A stretch of DNA of 64,000 nucleotides from a bacterium (GCA_020444265.1 JAHLLH010000001.1:718094-782093); one strand, 5' to 3'. Shown: positions 53,442 to 62,858, counted from the stretch's first letter. Notes: generated by a model from the letters alone, not told the origin. Numbers and translations are program-made.

Positions 53442-55754
53442 CTACTTTTCTATTACGATTTTTACTACTGAACCGCAATATATTTTAATTACAGACTTGT
53501 ATTGCAAAGCGATGTTCCCGTCATCTAGCTTGTGCAATAATATGTCTAATTTATTCCCGTTATCATTACCTATTTTATATTTTATTTCATTATCATTCAT
53601 CATCATATACATTTCCTCACGTTTCATAAAGTTATTATCGTATATTTTTGCATCTTTACTTCTTTTTGGAACCCATTTATCACCTTCTATAATCATTTCT
53701 AGATTTTTCAGGTACGGACTTAAGTATATCACAACCTTTGCGCCTTCGATAGAACTATATTTTTGTTCTTTTACAGCCTTATTTCTAAGTATCTCAGACA
53801 CGCTTTGCTTCATTCTTCTCGCTACACTACTTCCAATAGACTCGGCTAGGTATTCGTACAACATCTCACTACCAATAAAATCTTCTTTCTTCACTCCAAT
53901 AGTCTCATCGATTTTAATCTCCTCATATTCACCATCACCGTCCTCATAAACCAGACCATCTTCACGTAGTTTACTCAATTCTCTACTTACGCTTTCATCA
54001 CCATATCTCTTTATTTTTTCTACATCCACCACATAATTATCAACCATGATACGTACTGCTTGTCTTATTTTTAACTTATTATTTTTCAATATGTTGAGTA
54101 CTTTGTCTTTCATTATATTAACTTTCTTACCATATATATTATCTAGCATTTCATTCACTCTATCCGCCGCTAACATAGCCTCTAATTCCCCTATTTTTCT
54201 TTCTATATTTTTAGCATGATTATATTCTCCTATTTCTATTTCTTGTAAATGCTCATTTGCAATACTTCCTATGTTGACGATCATTAGCACTCTAAAATAC
54301 AATAGTGGACCATGATGACGATCCCATCTAATTGATAGACCTGCCCTTTCCTCCAACCTCTGATGATTTCGAAATATATCATTCATCTTATCTGGAATAA
54401 TTAGCCCATTACCATATGTTGCTATTGCATCATCCGGTTGATTAAAAGATATAAAATCTTTCACATAACTATACTTACCTTTATAAAGTGCATATGACAT
54501 TATCATTACAGCTAATTGCTGTACTAACGTTGTTTTTAATGACCTCTTTACTTGTTCATATGCATTATCTATTGCTTCTTTATCTACAACAACATGTTTT
54601 TTTAATATATTGATATATTCTTTTAATTCTCCTGTAACTATAGTATAATCAGCGTATTTATTAATATATCTAATTTTACTATCTATTTTATTATGTGTTG
54701 ATGTTAATTTATCATATTGTTCAGGATTTTTTCGTATTATTTCTAACATATATCCGTGCAGATCGAACAATCCATTAGTCCATGAGGCCATATTACTATG
54801 AAGGAAATGCTGTACTATCTCTATATAATCCTCATGACGTTCCTTATCTATCACTAATTTTGCTATATCAAACATCATATTGTCGAATGATTCTAAGTAT
54901 GACAACGTTATCTCATTACCATAGTCATATATCAGTGAATACCAATGAACAAGCGGAGAGTATCTTGCTATATGACCAACATCACTAGCCTTATCATAAT
55001 TAATATATAATATATTATGTAATTTAGATAATATATTGGCATTATCATTTTCCATAGAAAGATCTAACATTAAGTTAGCAATATAATAATTAATATTTCT
55101 TGCGGCATAATCATAAGGAGATGCTAGCGATTCTCTATATATATTACTAAGGACATATATAAACTCTTGATTACCACCAGATAGCTTATTCAATAGTATA
55201 TTATCTTTGTATATACTCATGATACGATTAAATATACGATCTGTATCTTTTACATCTTGCATATTCTTATATTTATACACTACTACTCCTAACAGCCCTT
55301 CTAATGTCGCCGATTCCTCATCCTGACCTACTTTATTAGCTAGTTTAGCAGCAATTAACTGTAGTATATAGCTACCACGAGTATTAGATATATAAAGATA
55401 ATAAATAACAGATAACGTAAATACCATTATTACTATAAAAAGCATTATAAAGATAATATAGAGCGTTACACTACTATTATAGTACACTATTATACCTAAA
55501 AAGATATTAGATAATAATATTGCTAAATAATACCAAAGTCCTATTTTCCTGAAGAATAGCCTAGAGAGATAAGTTGTTCCATACGTACTAAATAGATGAG
55601 AAGAATAACTAAACAGTAAGGGAACAAATAACGATAGAAGAAGTAAGCATGAAGAGAACAGAAGTGAAATGAACGAAGAGTCCTGCTTTAAGTATGAACC
55701 TTCTATACTAAAGACAATATTAGTTAAGATATATGCCATTGCCTTGTAGCTCAT
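53442..55754 (-). CDS. AT-rich 770-residue membrane-anchored protein of unknown function
   Basis: I do not recognise this family. The N-terminus has three hydrophobic helices at about residues 28-50, 71-92 and 96-122. The remaining ~640 residues appear cytoplasmic and mostly helical, with repeated Leu/Ile/Tyr-rich stretches. Residues about 560-605 (VDVEKIKRYGDESVSRELSKLREDGLV) look like a winged helix-turn-helix. The C-terminal ~150 residues are beta-rich and charged. The whole gene is strikingly AT-rich, far from its neighbours, with no stop or frameshift, so it was probably acquired and is still intact. It abuts the saccharopine dehydrogenase stop exactly. AGGTGAG precedes the ATG closely. 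No transposase, integrase or terminal repeat was found. A defence or toxin role is possible but only by inference. Confidence 0.75.
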   Translation of the reverse strand: MSYKAMAYILTNIVFSIEGSYLKQDSSFISLLFSSCLLLLSLFVPLLFSYSSHLFSTYGTTYLSRLFFRKIGLWYYLAILLSNIFLGIIVYYNSSVTLYIIFIMLFIVIMVFTLSVIYYLYISNTRGSYILQLIAAKLANKVGQDEESATLEGLLGVVVYKYKNMQDVKDTDRIFNRIMSIYKDNILLNKLSGGNQEFIYVLSNIYRESLASPYDYAARNINYYIANLMLDLSMENDNANILSKLHNILYINYDKASDVGHIARYSPLVHWYSLIYDYGNEITLSYLESFDNMMFDIAKLVIDKERHEDYIEIVQHFLHSNMASWTNGLFDLHGYMLEIIRKNPEQYDKLTSTHNKIDSKIRYINKYADYTIVTGELKEYINILKKHVVVDKEAIDNAYEQVKRSLKTTLVQQLAVMIMSYALYKGKYSYVKDFISFNQPDDAIATYGNGLIIPDKMNDIFRNHQRLEERAGLSIRWDRHHGPLLYFRVLMIVNIGSIANEHLQEIEIGEYNHAKNIERKIGELEAMLAADRVNEMLDNIYGKKVNIMKDKVLNILKNNKLKIRQAVRIMVDNYVVDVEKIKRYGDESVSRELSKLREDGLVYEDGDGEYEEIKIDETIGVKKEDFIGSEMLYEYLAESIGSSVARRMKQSVSEILRNKAVKEQKYSSIEGAKVVIYLSPYLKNLEMIIEGDKWVPKRSKDAKIYDNNFMKREEMYMMMNDNEIKYKIGNDNGNKLDILLHKLDDGNIALQYKSVIKIYCGSVVKIVIEK

Positions 55755-55856
55755 TTCTCACCTAGTTCAGGTTTGACAGGTGAACGGCCCGAACCTATTT
55801 GTAGTATTATAGTAATGGGCATCTTGTTTGAAAGAAAGTGACTCCAATTTATTAAC

Positions 55857-56648
55857 TTAATCAACCTGATAGCCCCAATTATTAAGAGTTTCTCTGATTT
55901 GCTCTTCCACCTCCCGCACCTTCTCTGGATCCTCGCCCTTGTACTGCCCCAGCTTTTTCGCGTTAACACCGGTCTCGAGGTAGCTGCGGCATTCGTCATT
56001 CATCGGGATGTCGAGGGACGCACAAAGCTTTTCGATCGTCTCGACAGGCTTCTGCAACAGCTCCTCGAAGGTCAAGGTATAGACCGGGGCATCCAGGCCC
56101 GCTTCGAATTCATCCCAGCGATTCACTTGAAACTGCCAGGAGAGCGCGCTGCGCAGGTGTTGGGGTTTGTCGAGAGCGTTGAGGTGGTTGAGGACGATCT
56201 TGCCGAGTTTCCGTGGACGATCTGTCGAGTGGGTTTTGAAGGCGATATCACGACCATCACGTATCATATGGATGTAGCGCGCCTTGGGAAAGGTCGCTTC
56301 CACATAGTTGCCGATCAGGTAGGTTTCGGGGAATTTCCAGCCCCAGTAGGGCTTTCGGTCCCCCAGCCACTCGAGGTACTGGACCATCCGTTTCTGGAAC
56401 AAGCGCAGGTCGCTTTTACTGGGTTCGGAACGTGCTGGTTCATGCAGGTGACGGCCTGCGATCTTCTTGATCGATCCGGTCAGCTTGAGGAATTGCGTAT
56501 CCGCCGCGGGGTTTTCGGAGAGGGTCCCCATCTTGACCCCCAGCTTGTCGAGGGACCAGCTGAGGACACGAGTCCCGGAATGCCCACGGCTCATGATGAC
56601 AATAGGCTGCTCGTCGCGGAGGATGGATGCGTAGTCTTTGCCGAACAA
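55857..56648 (-). CDS. Sulfotransferase-family protein
   Basis: A PAPS-dependent sulfotransferase of about 263 residues. The 5'-phosphosulfate loop is in IVIMSRGHSGTRVLSWSL close to the N-terminus and the 3'-phosphate motif in RYIHMIRDGRDIAFKTHST; WGWKFPETY and the late LTFEELLQKPVETIEKLC complete the pattern. The start is uncertain. TTG at 56648 has GGGAG eight bases upstream. The frame is open to 56870, but that part contains strong palindromes and is probably intergenic; an ATG at 56783 is another option. The acceptor is unknown; polysaccharide or lipid sulfation is plausible. Confidence 0.8.
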   Translation of the reverse strand: MFGKDYASILRDEQPIVIMSRGHSGTRVLSWSLDKLGVKMGTLSENPAADTQFLKLTGSIKKIAGRHLHEPARSEPSKSDLRLFQKRMVQYLEWLGDRKPYWGWKFPETYLIGNYVEATFPKARYIHMIRDGRDIAFKTHSTDRPRKLGKIVLNHLNALDKPQHLRSALSWQFQVNRWDEFEAGLDAPVYTLTFEELLQKPVETIEKLCASLDIPMNDECRSYLETGVNAKKLGQYKGEDPEKVREVEEQIRETLNNWGYQVD

Positions 56649-56751
56649 GGGGATACTCCCGTGGATGAATGGGCTAAATGGGCGGAAACAATGTAGGTCG
56701 TGAGCGATCCTGTCGCCAGTTGAACCGCGTTGTGGATTAAAGGCCGGGTGG

Positions 56752-56859
56752 CCCGACTTGCTCGTCAAGTCGGGTGTATTCATCGGATGGGAAGGTTCTA
56801 CAACATCGCGCTCAGGCGCGTGAAGGTGTGAAGACAGGATCGACCCGGGCCTCAGGCCC
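56752..56859. repeat. Cluster of three palindromes upstream of the sulfotransferase
   Basis: CCCGACTTG/CAAGTCGGG (56752-56760 with 56766-56774), CGCGC/GCGCG (56807-56811 with 56816-56820) and GGGCC/GGCCC (56847-56851 with 56855-56859). They are similar in build to the palindromes at 51.8, 58.2 and 59.7 kb. Confidence 0.7.
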
Positions 56860-56892
56860 AGGCCACGCAATTAATAAATCATTCTCGTAAAG

Positions 56893-56923
56893 TGAAGAAA
56901 CCCGGGCAACAAGATTGCCCGGG
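56893..56923 (-). terminator. Terminator of homogentisate dioxygenase gene
   Basis: CCCGGGCAA (56901-56909) pairs with TTGCCCGGG (56915-56923) with loop CAAGA; on the minus strand TTTCTTCACTTT follows. Confidence 0.8.
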
Positions 56924-56949
56924 CCATTTACGAACAGTCCAACAGCGGG

Positions 56950-58110
56950 CTACTCCTTCGGCAACCAACTCCGTGGGTAGTCCATGTCCTCGACGGCAAT
57001 CGGATCCTTGGCAACGTAGATGGGATCGAACGTATCCATCATGACTGCCATTTCCTTCGTTTCCTTCTTGCCAATCGACCCCTCATACTTGCCCGGATGG
57101 CCACCGTGGATCAGACCGGCCGGGTGGACGGTCATGCTGCCCATCTCGATGCCTTTTCGGCTCATGAACTCGTCATTCGCATAGAAGAGGATCTCGTCGC
57201 TCATAACGTTCGAGTGGTTGTAGGGCGCCGGGACCGCATCCTTGTGGAAGTCAAAGAGGCGCGGCATGAAGGAGCAGACGATAAACCTGTCGTTTCGGAA
57301 GGTTTCGTGCACGGGCGGCGGCTGGTGCAGGCTGCCGACAATGGGCTCGAAATCGTTGATGTTCAGCGCCCAGGGATAGTAGTAGCCATCCCAGCCGACG
57401 ACATCGAACGGATGGTACGCCATGGTGATCTCGGTCAGCATGTTTTGACGTTTGACCACAATCGGAAATTCGCCCTTCTCATCGTAGACCGGCAGTTCGG
57501 TCGGGCGACGGATATCCCGCTCGCAGTAAGGGCTGTGCTCCATCAGCTGACCGTGCTCGTTGCGATATTTGCTGGGAGCGCGGTAGTAGCCGCTACCCTC
57601 GAAGATGAGGAAACGTTGCTTACCCTTTCCGAGCTTCATCCGTGTGGTGATGCCACGATGGATCACCAGGTAGTCGCCCTGATGATACGGCAATTCGCCA
57701 TAGCAGGATTCGAGTACCCCTTCCCCTTCCGCGACATAGACCAGTTCATCACCCTGGCTGTTGCGGTAGAAGAAATCGTCGGTCGAGGTGGGCTGAGCCC
57801 AAGAGACAGCGACATGGTTGTTGTAGAGGACCGGCATACGGTCCATCACGAAGCTGCCACCAGGCTCCGCTTTGAAGAGTCGGAAGTGACGCATCCGGAC
57901 CCGCTGATCCGGATCCTTCTCCCAGGGAATCGGCTTGAGCACCTTTTCACGGATCACCTGTGTCGGTTGACGCAGGTGATACAAGAGGGACGCCGGCCCA
58001 TCAAAGCCTGTTGTCCCCATCAGGTGTTCATAGTAGATCCCACCTTTGGGATTTTTGAAGACCACATGACGCTTACGCGGAATATTCCCCACTGCATGAT
58101 AGATCGGCAT
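56950..58110 (-). CDS. hmgA: Homogentisate 1,2-dioxygenase
   Basis: A 386-residue cupin-type iron dioxygenase that opens the ring of homogentisate to maleylacetoacetate in tyrosine and phenylalanine breakdown. Visible: GDELVYVAEGEGVLES and the iron region with YNHSNVMSDEILFYAND and MTVHPAGLIHGGHPG, holding the His/Glu/His ligands. Length is slightly below that of the human and Pseudomonas enzymes (about 430-445), as in many bacterial homologues. CGGAGAG precedes the ATG. It lies just downstream of HPPD on the same strand, with the preceding step of the pathway, but a 260-base palindrome-rich gap separates them. Confidence 0.9.
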   Translation of the reverse strand: MPIYHAVGNIPRKRHVVFKNPKGGIYYEHLMGTTGFDGPASLLYHLRQPTQVIREKVLKPIPWEKDPDQRVRMRHFRLFKAEPGGSFVMDRMPVLYNNHVAVSWAQPTSTDDFFYRNSQGDELVYVAEGEGVLESCYGELPYHQGDYLVIHRGITTRMKLGKGKQRFLIFEGSGYYRAPSKYRNEHGQLMEHSPYCERDIRRPTELPVYDEKGEFPIVVKRQNMLTEITMAYHPFDVVGWDGYYYPWALNINDFEPIVGSLHQPPPVHETFRNDRFIVCSFMPRLFDFHKDAVPAPYNHSNVMSDEILFYANDEFMSRKGIEMGSMTVHPAGLIHGGHPGKYEGSIGKKETKEMAVMMDTFDPIYVAKDPIAVEDMDYPRSWLPKE

Positions 58111-58178
58111 TTCTCACTCTCCGCTATTTGAAATACTATTCACGGCTGTTACCGGTAGCTGTCATTCCCAGCTCCCAA

Positions 58179-58322
58179 TCCGGTGGCAACCGGATCATGT
58201 GCGAAGCACATCAGGGAGCGTCGGGAATCTCCCTGATTCTGTGACGACAGGTCCGTTCTTAACCCAAGGGGATCCACAACGTGCGATGGTGTCCTGTGGA
58301 CACGAGGCCGTTGCCACGGCCT
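58179..58322. repeat. Palindrome cluster between hpd and hmgA
   Basis: TCCGGT/ACCGGA (58179-58184 with 58189-58194), ATGTGC/GCACAT (58197-58202 with 58206-58211), ATCAGGGAG/CTCCCTGAT (58210-58218 with 58229-58237) and AGGCCGT/ACGGCCT (58305-58311 with 58316-58322). Four adjacent hairpins in 145 bases. Confidence 0.75.
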
Positions 58323-58371
58323 TTCGCACTGGGGATGACATCACTCCTTCCCAACTGGTTACTTCTCTTCC

Positions 58372-59460
58372 TTACAAGTTCCCCCGGCGGCGCTGTTCCT
58401 GCTCGATGGCGACAAAGAGCGCCTTAAAATTACCCTTGCCGAAGCCCTCGGCGCCCTTCCGCTGAATCACTTCGTAGAAAAGGGTCGGACGATCTTCAAC
58501 TGGCTTGGTGAAGAGCTGCAGCAGGTAACCCTTGTCATCGCGATCCACGAGGATATTCAACTTCTTCAACACGTTGATATCCTCGTCGATCACCCCGACA
58601 CGTTCCGCAAGGTGGTCGTAGTAAGCATCCGGGGCCTGGAGGAAATCGACGCCCTGTTCGGTCATCGTCGAAATCGTATCAACAATGTTGTCAGTATAGA
58701 GTGCAATGTGCTGCACACCGGGGCCGTTGTTGTAGTCCAGGTATTCTGTGATCTGGCTCTTCTTCAAGCCATCCGCAGGCTCGTTAATCGGGAACTTGAT
58801 TCGTCGATCCTCACTGGCAACAACCGTACTGCGCAAGGCAGAGTGATCCGTGGAAATATCCTTGTCATCAAAGGTGAGGAACATGTCGAAGCCGAGGACT
58901 GAATTGTACCAGTCGACCCACTTGCTCATGTGGTTGTCTTCCACATTCCCGACCATGTGGTCGTAGGCACGCAACCCGGTGGACCGCCCCTTGAGCTCAT
59001 AAGGCTCAAATTTCGGCAGGAAAATGCCCTTGTAGTCAATCGGGGTGATGAAGGAATGGATCACGTCCCCGTAGGTATGAATCGCCGCACGACGGACGCT
59101 GCCATTTTTGTCGGTTACAGTATGTGGTTCCTGCGCAGATTTGCCGCCACGTGCAACCGCTTCCGTATAGGATTCATCTGCGTTGCGGACATGGAACGCA
59201 ATATCGACAACTCCATCACCATGCTCATGGATGTGTCTGGCCAGGGGATCGTCTTTAAACAACGGGGTAGTCAAGATGATGCGAGCATTGCCCTGCCGGA
59301 GGAAATAGGAAGCTCGTTCACGCTGGCCTGTTTCCGGTCCTGCATACGCTTCCTGGGTGAAGCCAAACGTATTGCGGTAGTAGAAGGATGCCTGCTTCGC
59401 GTTGCCAACCGCCAGTTCGACATGATGGATGTGATTAATCGGAAGGGGGGGTGCATGCAT
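58372..59460 (-). CDS. hpd: 4-Hydroxyphenylpyruvate dioxygenase
   Basis: A 362-residue HPPD, converting 4-hydroxyphenylpyruvate to homogentisate. The protein has two VOC domains; the Fe(II) facial triad is His168 (YDHMVGNV), His251 (GVQHIAL) and Glu330 (FYEVIQR), and the C-terminal gate GAEGFGKGNFKALFVAIE is present. AGGAGAAG precedes the start. With hmgA downstream this supplies two consecutive steps of tyrosine breakdown; the aminotransferase at 60.6-61.8 kb could supply the step before. Confidence 0.95.
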   Translation of the reverse strand: MHAPPLPINHIHHVELAVGNAKQASFYYRNTFGFTQEAYAGPETGQRERASYFLRQGNARIILTTPLFKDDPLARHIHEHGDGVVDIAFHVRNADESYTEAVARGGKSAQEPHTVTDKNGSVRRAAIHTYGDVIHSFITPIDYKGIFLPKFEPYELKGRSTGLRAYDHMVGNVEDNHMSKWVDWYNSVLGFDMFLTFDDKDISTDHSALRSTVVASEDRRIKFPINEPADGLKKSQITEYLDYNNGPGVQHIALYTDNIVDTISTMTEQGVDFLQAPDAYYDHLAERVGVIDEDINVLKKLNILVDRDDKGYLLQLFTKPVEDRPTLFYEVIQRKGAEGFGKGNFKALFVAIEQEQRRRGNL

Positions 59461-59738
59461 TGCTGCTTCTCCTCTTCAAACTCTGCCGCTGCTCCACCAG
59501 AGGAGTAACGGTCCAACAGAATTAAGTAAACAAACGCCCGGACATTAGGCAAGCCAAACCCGGACTCCATGTGGAGGGATGTTACCACGCGGAAACCATT
59601 GTATCTCGTTTATCTGGTTGGAATTATGAACCCTGGCAAGAGAACCGCCCCCACTTTGCAGGGGGGGCGATGGTCCAACATCTTCTGTGCCAAAGCCATC
59701 CGGGGGCTTCAATCGCGGGTTCTTTCGTCGCCACAAGG

Positions 59739-59794
59739 TTCTGTCAGACGCCCACGTCTGACAGAAAATCCCGTCAGGCTCTGGGGCCAGACGG
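59739..59794. repeat. Palindromes upstream of hpd
   Basis: TTCTGTCAGACG (59739-59750) pairs perfectly with CGTCTGACAGAA (59755-59766) around CCCA, and CCGTC/GACGG (59771-59775 with 59790-59794) follows. The arms contain CTGTCAGAC-type sequence recalling the units at 51.8 kb. The rest of the 59461-59804 gap holds no gene. Confidence 0.75.
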
Positions 59795-59804
59795 AACTCA
59801 GACA

Positions 59805-60611
59805 CTACACAAGCGACCCATACAGCCCGGTCATCCTGTCCTCAAAGAGGTGGTTGTACTCGGTCACATCTTTGTTGTCTGCATCGGACGGATCAATATC
59901 TGCCAATCCGATAAACTCTTCCGTCTCCGGCGCCTTTGAAACCGTCTCCCCAACCGGAGTCACCACTTGGCTGGCCCCGGTAAAGGTGAGCCTACGCCCC
60001 ACTCGCTCCTCGGATCCGATACGGTTTGAGGTAATGGTAAAGAGGCGGTTTTCAACACTGCGAGCGAACATAGAACGTTGGCACCATTGCAAAACCAGGT
60101 TGGACGGGTGTGCAAGAATCTGGGCTCCCTGCAAGGCAATCATGCGCGCTGTCTCGGGGAAAATCCAGTCAAAACAAATCATCATCCCCACTCGTCCTGC
60201 TTTTGTTTCATAGACTGCAGGCGGCGCATCGCCAGAATTGAACAGCTCCTTCTCACGACTGAAGAGGTGAATTTTACGGTAGTTGTACGTGCTGCCATCC
60301 GGGTTGACCAGCATCGAGGAGTTGTAGAACTTGTCGCCCTCCACTTCAGGATAGCCGATGACATAGCTACAGTTGTTCGCCTTCGCGAGGTCGAGGAGGG
60401 TTTCATGGGTCGCTCCCCCCTGCTTTGGTTCCGCGAAGACACGTACCTCATCCGGGTCCATCAACTCATAGCCCGAGGTCGCCAGCTCTGGGAAGACCAG
60501 CAAGTCCGCGCCCTTCGCCTCCGCTGCAAGCCTTCGTACCGCCGAGAGATTGACAAGCACTTCACCGACCTTCGGCTCGAATTGTGCAAATCCTATCTTT
60601 TTCTTACTCAC
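59805..60611 (-). CDS. Carbon-nitrogen hydrolase (nitrilase superfamily)
   Basis: A 268-residue amidohydrolase with the Glu-Lys-Cys triad: Glu42 (FPELATSGYE), Lys113 (YRKIHLF) and Cys146 (MICFDWIFPE). This class hydrolyses amides (omega-amidase, N-carbamoyl, aliphatic or polyamine-type amides); which applies is not clear. GTG at 60611 is chosen because GGGGG lies upstream and the longer TTG start would overlap the aminotransferase stop. It follows the aminotransferase by 17 bases and so likely shares its transcript. An omega-amidase next to an aminotransferase would be a sensible pairing (inference). Confidence 0.87.
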   Translation of the reverse strand: MSKKKIGFAQFEPKVGEVLVNLSAVRRLAAEAKGADLLVFPELATSGYELMDPDEVRVFAEPKQGGATHETLLDLAKANNCSYVIGYPEVEGDKFYNSSMLVNPDGSTYNYRKIHLFSREKELFNSGDAPPAVYETKAGRVGMMICFDWIFPETARMIALQGAQILAHPSNLVLQWCQRSMFARSVENRLFTITSNRIGSEERVGRRLTFTGASQVVTPVGETVSKAPETEEFIGLADIDPSDADNKDVTEYNHLFEDRMTGLYGSLV

Positions 60612-60628
60612 AACAAAACCCCCGTCTA

Positions 60629-61831
60629 TCAAACCAATTTCGGCAATTCATCTGCAAGGATCTCAGCAGCATCTCTCACCATCTTAGTGCTGCAACCATA
60701 GGAGAAACGTATGCAGTGGTCCTCGCCCTTCGCATTAAAGAACGATCCGGGTACACAACCAAGCTGCCAGGTATCAATCAGCAGATCGCACAAGGCACTT
60801 GACGAGGTGTCGCCCTTGTAGCCCTTCCAATCCGGGTTGAAATGAGCGTGCACATAGAAAGCACCCTGGGGAGTGGTACAGTTCAGGAAGCCACTGCGGT
60901 GGATACCGTTCATCAGGATGTCACGTCGCTCTCTGTATGCATCCCTGAACTGTGTCACACACTCCTGCGGACCTTCCAACGCTGCGATCCCACCGGTCTG
61001 GGTAAGCGTGCTGATACCATTGCTCGAGTAGAGTACCATCTTGCGGATACGTTCGCTGGCTTTCTCGTCATTGGTAATGATGTACCCGAGACGCCAACCA
61101 GTCATCGAATAAGATTTCGAGAAGGTGTAGACTGACGCGATTCTCGCTTCCCCAGCGAAGAATTCCTCGTTGATCCAGCCAAGTGCCGGGGGACGTTCCT
61201 CGGTGTAGTAGATGTCCTCATAGGCCTCATCTGCAATCAGGAAGGTGTCGTGCTCGATGCAGAGACGGACCACCTCTTTCAGTTCGTCAAGCGACACAAC
61301 CCCACCCGTTGGATTATGCGGACTGTTGACTACCATCGCGGCAGGTTTGTTCTGCTCAAAACCTTCTCTGAGTTTGTCCAGGTCAAAGGTGTAGCCCATC
61401 GGCCCTTCCACAAGGTCAACAGGTGATGGATTCAACTCGAGGCTGCGTTGGATGTGTTTGGTCGCACCCCAATTCGGATTGGGAATGAGGATGCGATCTC
61501 CCTTTTCCGCGACGGAAGCAAGGGTGGTATAGAGGCCATGCATCCCACCGTTCACCACGATCACTTTGTTCACATCCGCGGTAAACCCGGAAGCTCGTTT
61601 CGCTTTGCGAACGATGGCTTCTCGCAGGGATGCCAAGCCTGCGCTGGGTGGATAATGGGTCTTGTGGGGTTGGGTCAGGACCTGGTCGATCACCGCTTGC
61701 TTCACATGGGCGGGCGCATCAAAACTGGGTTCGCCGGATTCGAGACGGAGTGGGTCTCCTGCTGAAGCAAGCAAACGGTCACGAATCGAAACAATCTTGG
61801 AGAATCGTACTTCTTCGAGGGGGTGGGTCAT
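60629..61831 (-). CDS. Class I/II PLP-dependent aminotransferase
   Basis: A 400-residue fold-type I aminotransferase: GLYTTLASVAEKGD, NSPHNPTGGVVS, Asp201 (LIADEAYEDIYY), Schiff-base Lys239 (TFSKSYSMTGWRLGY) and a late Arg for the substrate carboxylate (CIRFSYG). It resembles aspartate/aromatic or methionine-type aminotransferases. Its place near hpd and hmgA makes tyrosine or phenylalanine a reasonable substrate, but this is not proven. ATG 61831 has GGAGG six bases upstream. The nitrilase-family gene follows immediately. Confidence 0.9.
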   Translation of the reverse strand: MTHPLEEVRFSKIVSIRDRLLASAGDPLRLESGEPSFDAPAHVKQAVIDQVLTQPHKTHYPPSAGLASLREAIVRKAKRASGFTADVNKVIVVNGGMHGLYTTLASVAEKGDRILIPNPNWGATKHIQRSLELNPSPVDLVEGPMGYTFDLDKLREGFEQNKPAAMVVNSPHNPTGGVVSLDELKEVVRLCIEHDTFLIADEAYEDIYYTEERPPALGWINEEFFAGEARIASVYTFSKSYSMTGWRLGYIITNDEKASERIRKMVLYSSNGISTLTQTGGIAALEGPQECVTQFRDAYRERRDILMNGIHRSGFLNCTTPQGAFYVHAHFNPDWKGYKGDTSSSALCDLLIDTWQLGCVPGSFFNAKGEDHCIRFSYGCSTKMVRDAAEILADELPKLV

Positions 61832-62027
61832 CGGCAACCTCCGACTGGGTTGGGTTGGGAGGCACCCGAATCAGATCACTCAACCAACAAGGTTGGTTTG
61901 TGGATTAGGGTGGCCGAACTCCAATATACCCTCTACAAGAAGTTTGACTAGAGCTTTCTATGTCGATCAGCATGAAGTGAACAAGCTGCTTCTCGTGGAG
62001 GCCCACTAGCCATTATGCCGGAACTAC

Positions 62028-62062
62028 AATATAAATAGCGACATGGGATTCCCATGTCGCTA
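62028..62062 (-). terminator. Terminator of the enoyl-CoA hydratase gene
   Basis: TAGCGACATGGG (62036-62047) pairs perfectly with CCCATGTCGCTA (62051-62062), loop ATT; TTTATATTGT follows on the minus strand. Confidence 0.88.
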
Positions 62063-62084
62063 AAATCACTGTAACTTCCTTGAA

Positions 62085-62858
62085 TCAGCTGTTTTTCCAC
62101 CTGGGACTGCGCCCATCAAGCACCGCCTGGATACCTTCTCGTGCATCATGACTCGGCAGCAACTCGTTGAGGTAGATGTTCTCTGTCGTACGCATCGCAA
62201 CCAAGACTTTCTCGTACAGAGCGGATTCGATCGCCTTCTTGGTCAAGCGCAGAGTCAAGGCGCTATTCGATTCGATCAGATCGCAGACCTTCTCGACTTC
62301 GTGGCTGAACATGTCGCGAGGGATCACACGATTCACCAAACCGTACTCAAAGGCTTCGGCTGCGCTCAGTTCACGTCCCGTGGCGAGAAGTTCGATGGTC
62401 CGGTTTCGTCCCATGAGGTGCGGGTAAAGCGCCGCAGCGACGGGTGGGAAGATGCCATGGTGCACTTCGGGATGACCGAAAGTCGATTTGTCGGAAGTCA
62501 GAACCATATCACAGAAAGTTGCCAGCTCAAGGCTGCCGCCCAGGCAGGCGCCATCCACTTCGCATAGCACAATGCCAGTAACCTCGTTCATAATCGTCAG
62601 CAGGTGCCCGAAAGCGACAATTAACGGACCGATCTTACCTTCGGTCCGTTCCTCGTAGTCAAACCCACGACTGAACACTCCAGGCACACCGGAACGAATC
62701 CGAATCAATTTGATCTCATCTTGACATCGGGCTTGTTCAAGAGCCTGCGAAATGGACTGGATCAATGGTTCATTCAGCAGATTGTTCGGCGGATGGGAGA
62801 TGGTGATGGTCAGCCGTCCCCCATTGCAATTCGTTTGTACTTCACCCGTATGGCTCAT
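62085..62858 (-). CDS. Enoyl-CoA hydratase/isomerase family protein
   Basis: A 257-residue crotonase. The oxyanion-hole segments are in VFSRGFDYEE and CEVDGACLGGSLELA; Glu111 and Glu131 (FGHPEVHHGIFPP) stand near the two catalytic glutamate positions. The early part (LTITISHPPNNLLNEPLIQ) fits the family. Fatty-acid or aromatic-acid CoA substrates are possible. ATG 62858 has AGGAGGGG upstream; the longer open frame to 63116 overlaps the tRNA region and is rejected. Monocistronic with its own terminator. Confidence 0.87.
   Translation of the reverse strand: MSHTGEVQTNCNGGRLTITISHPPNNLLNEPLIQSISQALEQARCQDEIKLIRIRSGVPGVFSRGFDYEERTEGKIGPLIVAFGHLLTIMNEVTGIVLCEVDGACLGGSLELATFCDMVLTSDKSTFGHPEVHHGIFPPVAAALYPHLMGRNRTIELLATGRELSAAEAFEYGLVNRVIPRDMFSHEVEKVCDLIESNSALTLRLTKKAIESALYEKVLVAMRTTENIYLNELLPSHDAREGIQAVLDGRSPRWKNS

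Noticed and set aside
53442..55860. Insertion sequence or integrated plasmid at the AT-rich block
   Set aside because: No transposase, integrase, terminal inverted repeats or target duplication could be seen by eye.
56649..56870. Longer N-terminus for the sulfotransferase
   Set aside because: The extension is made of palindromes and non-conserved sequence, and the P-loop lies close to the N-terminus in this family; the start remains uncertain.
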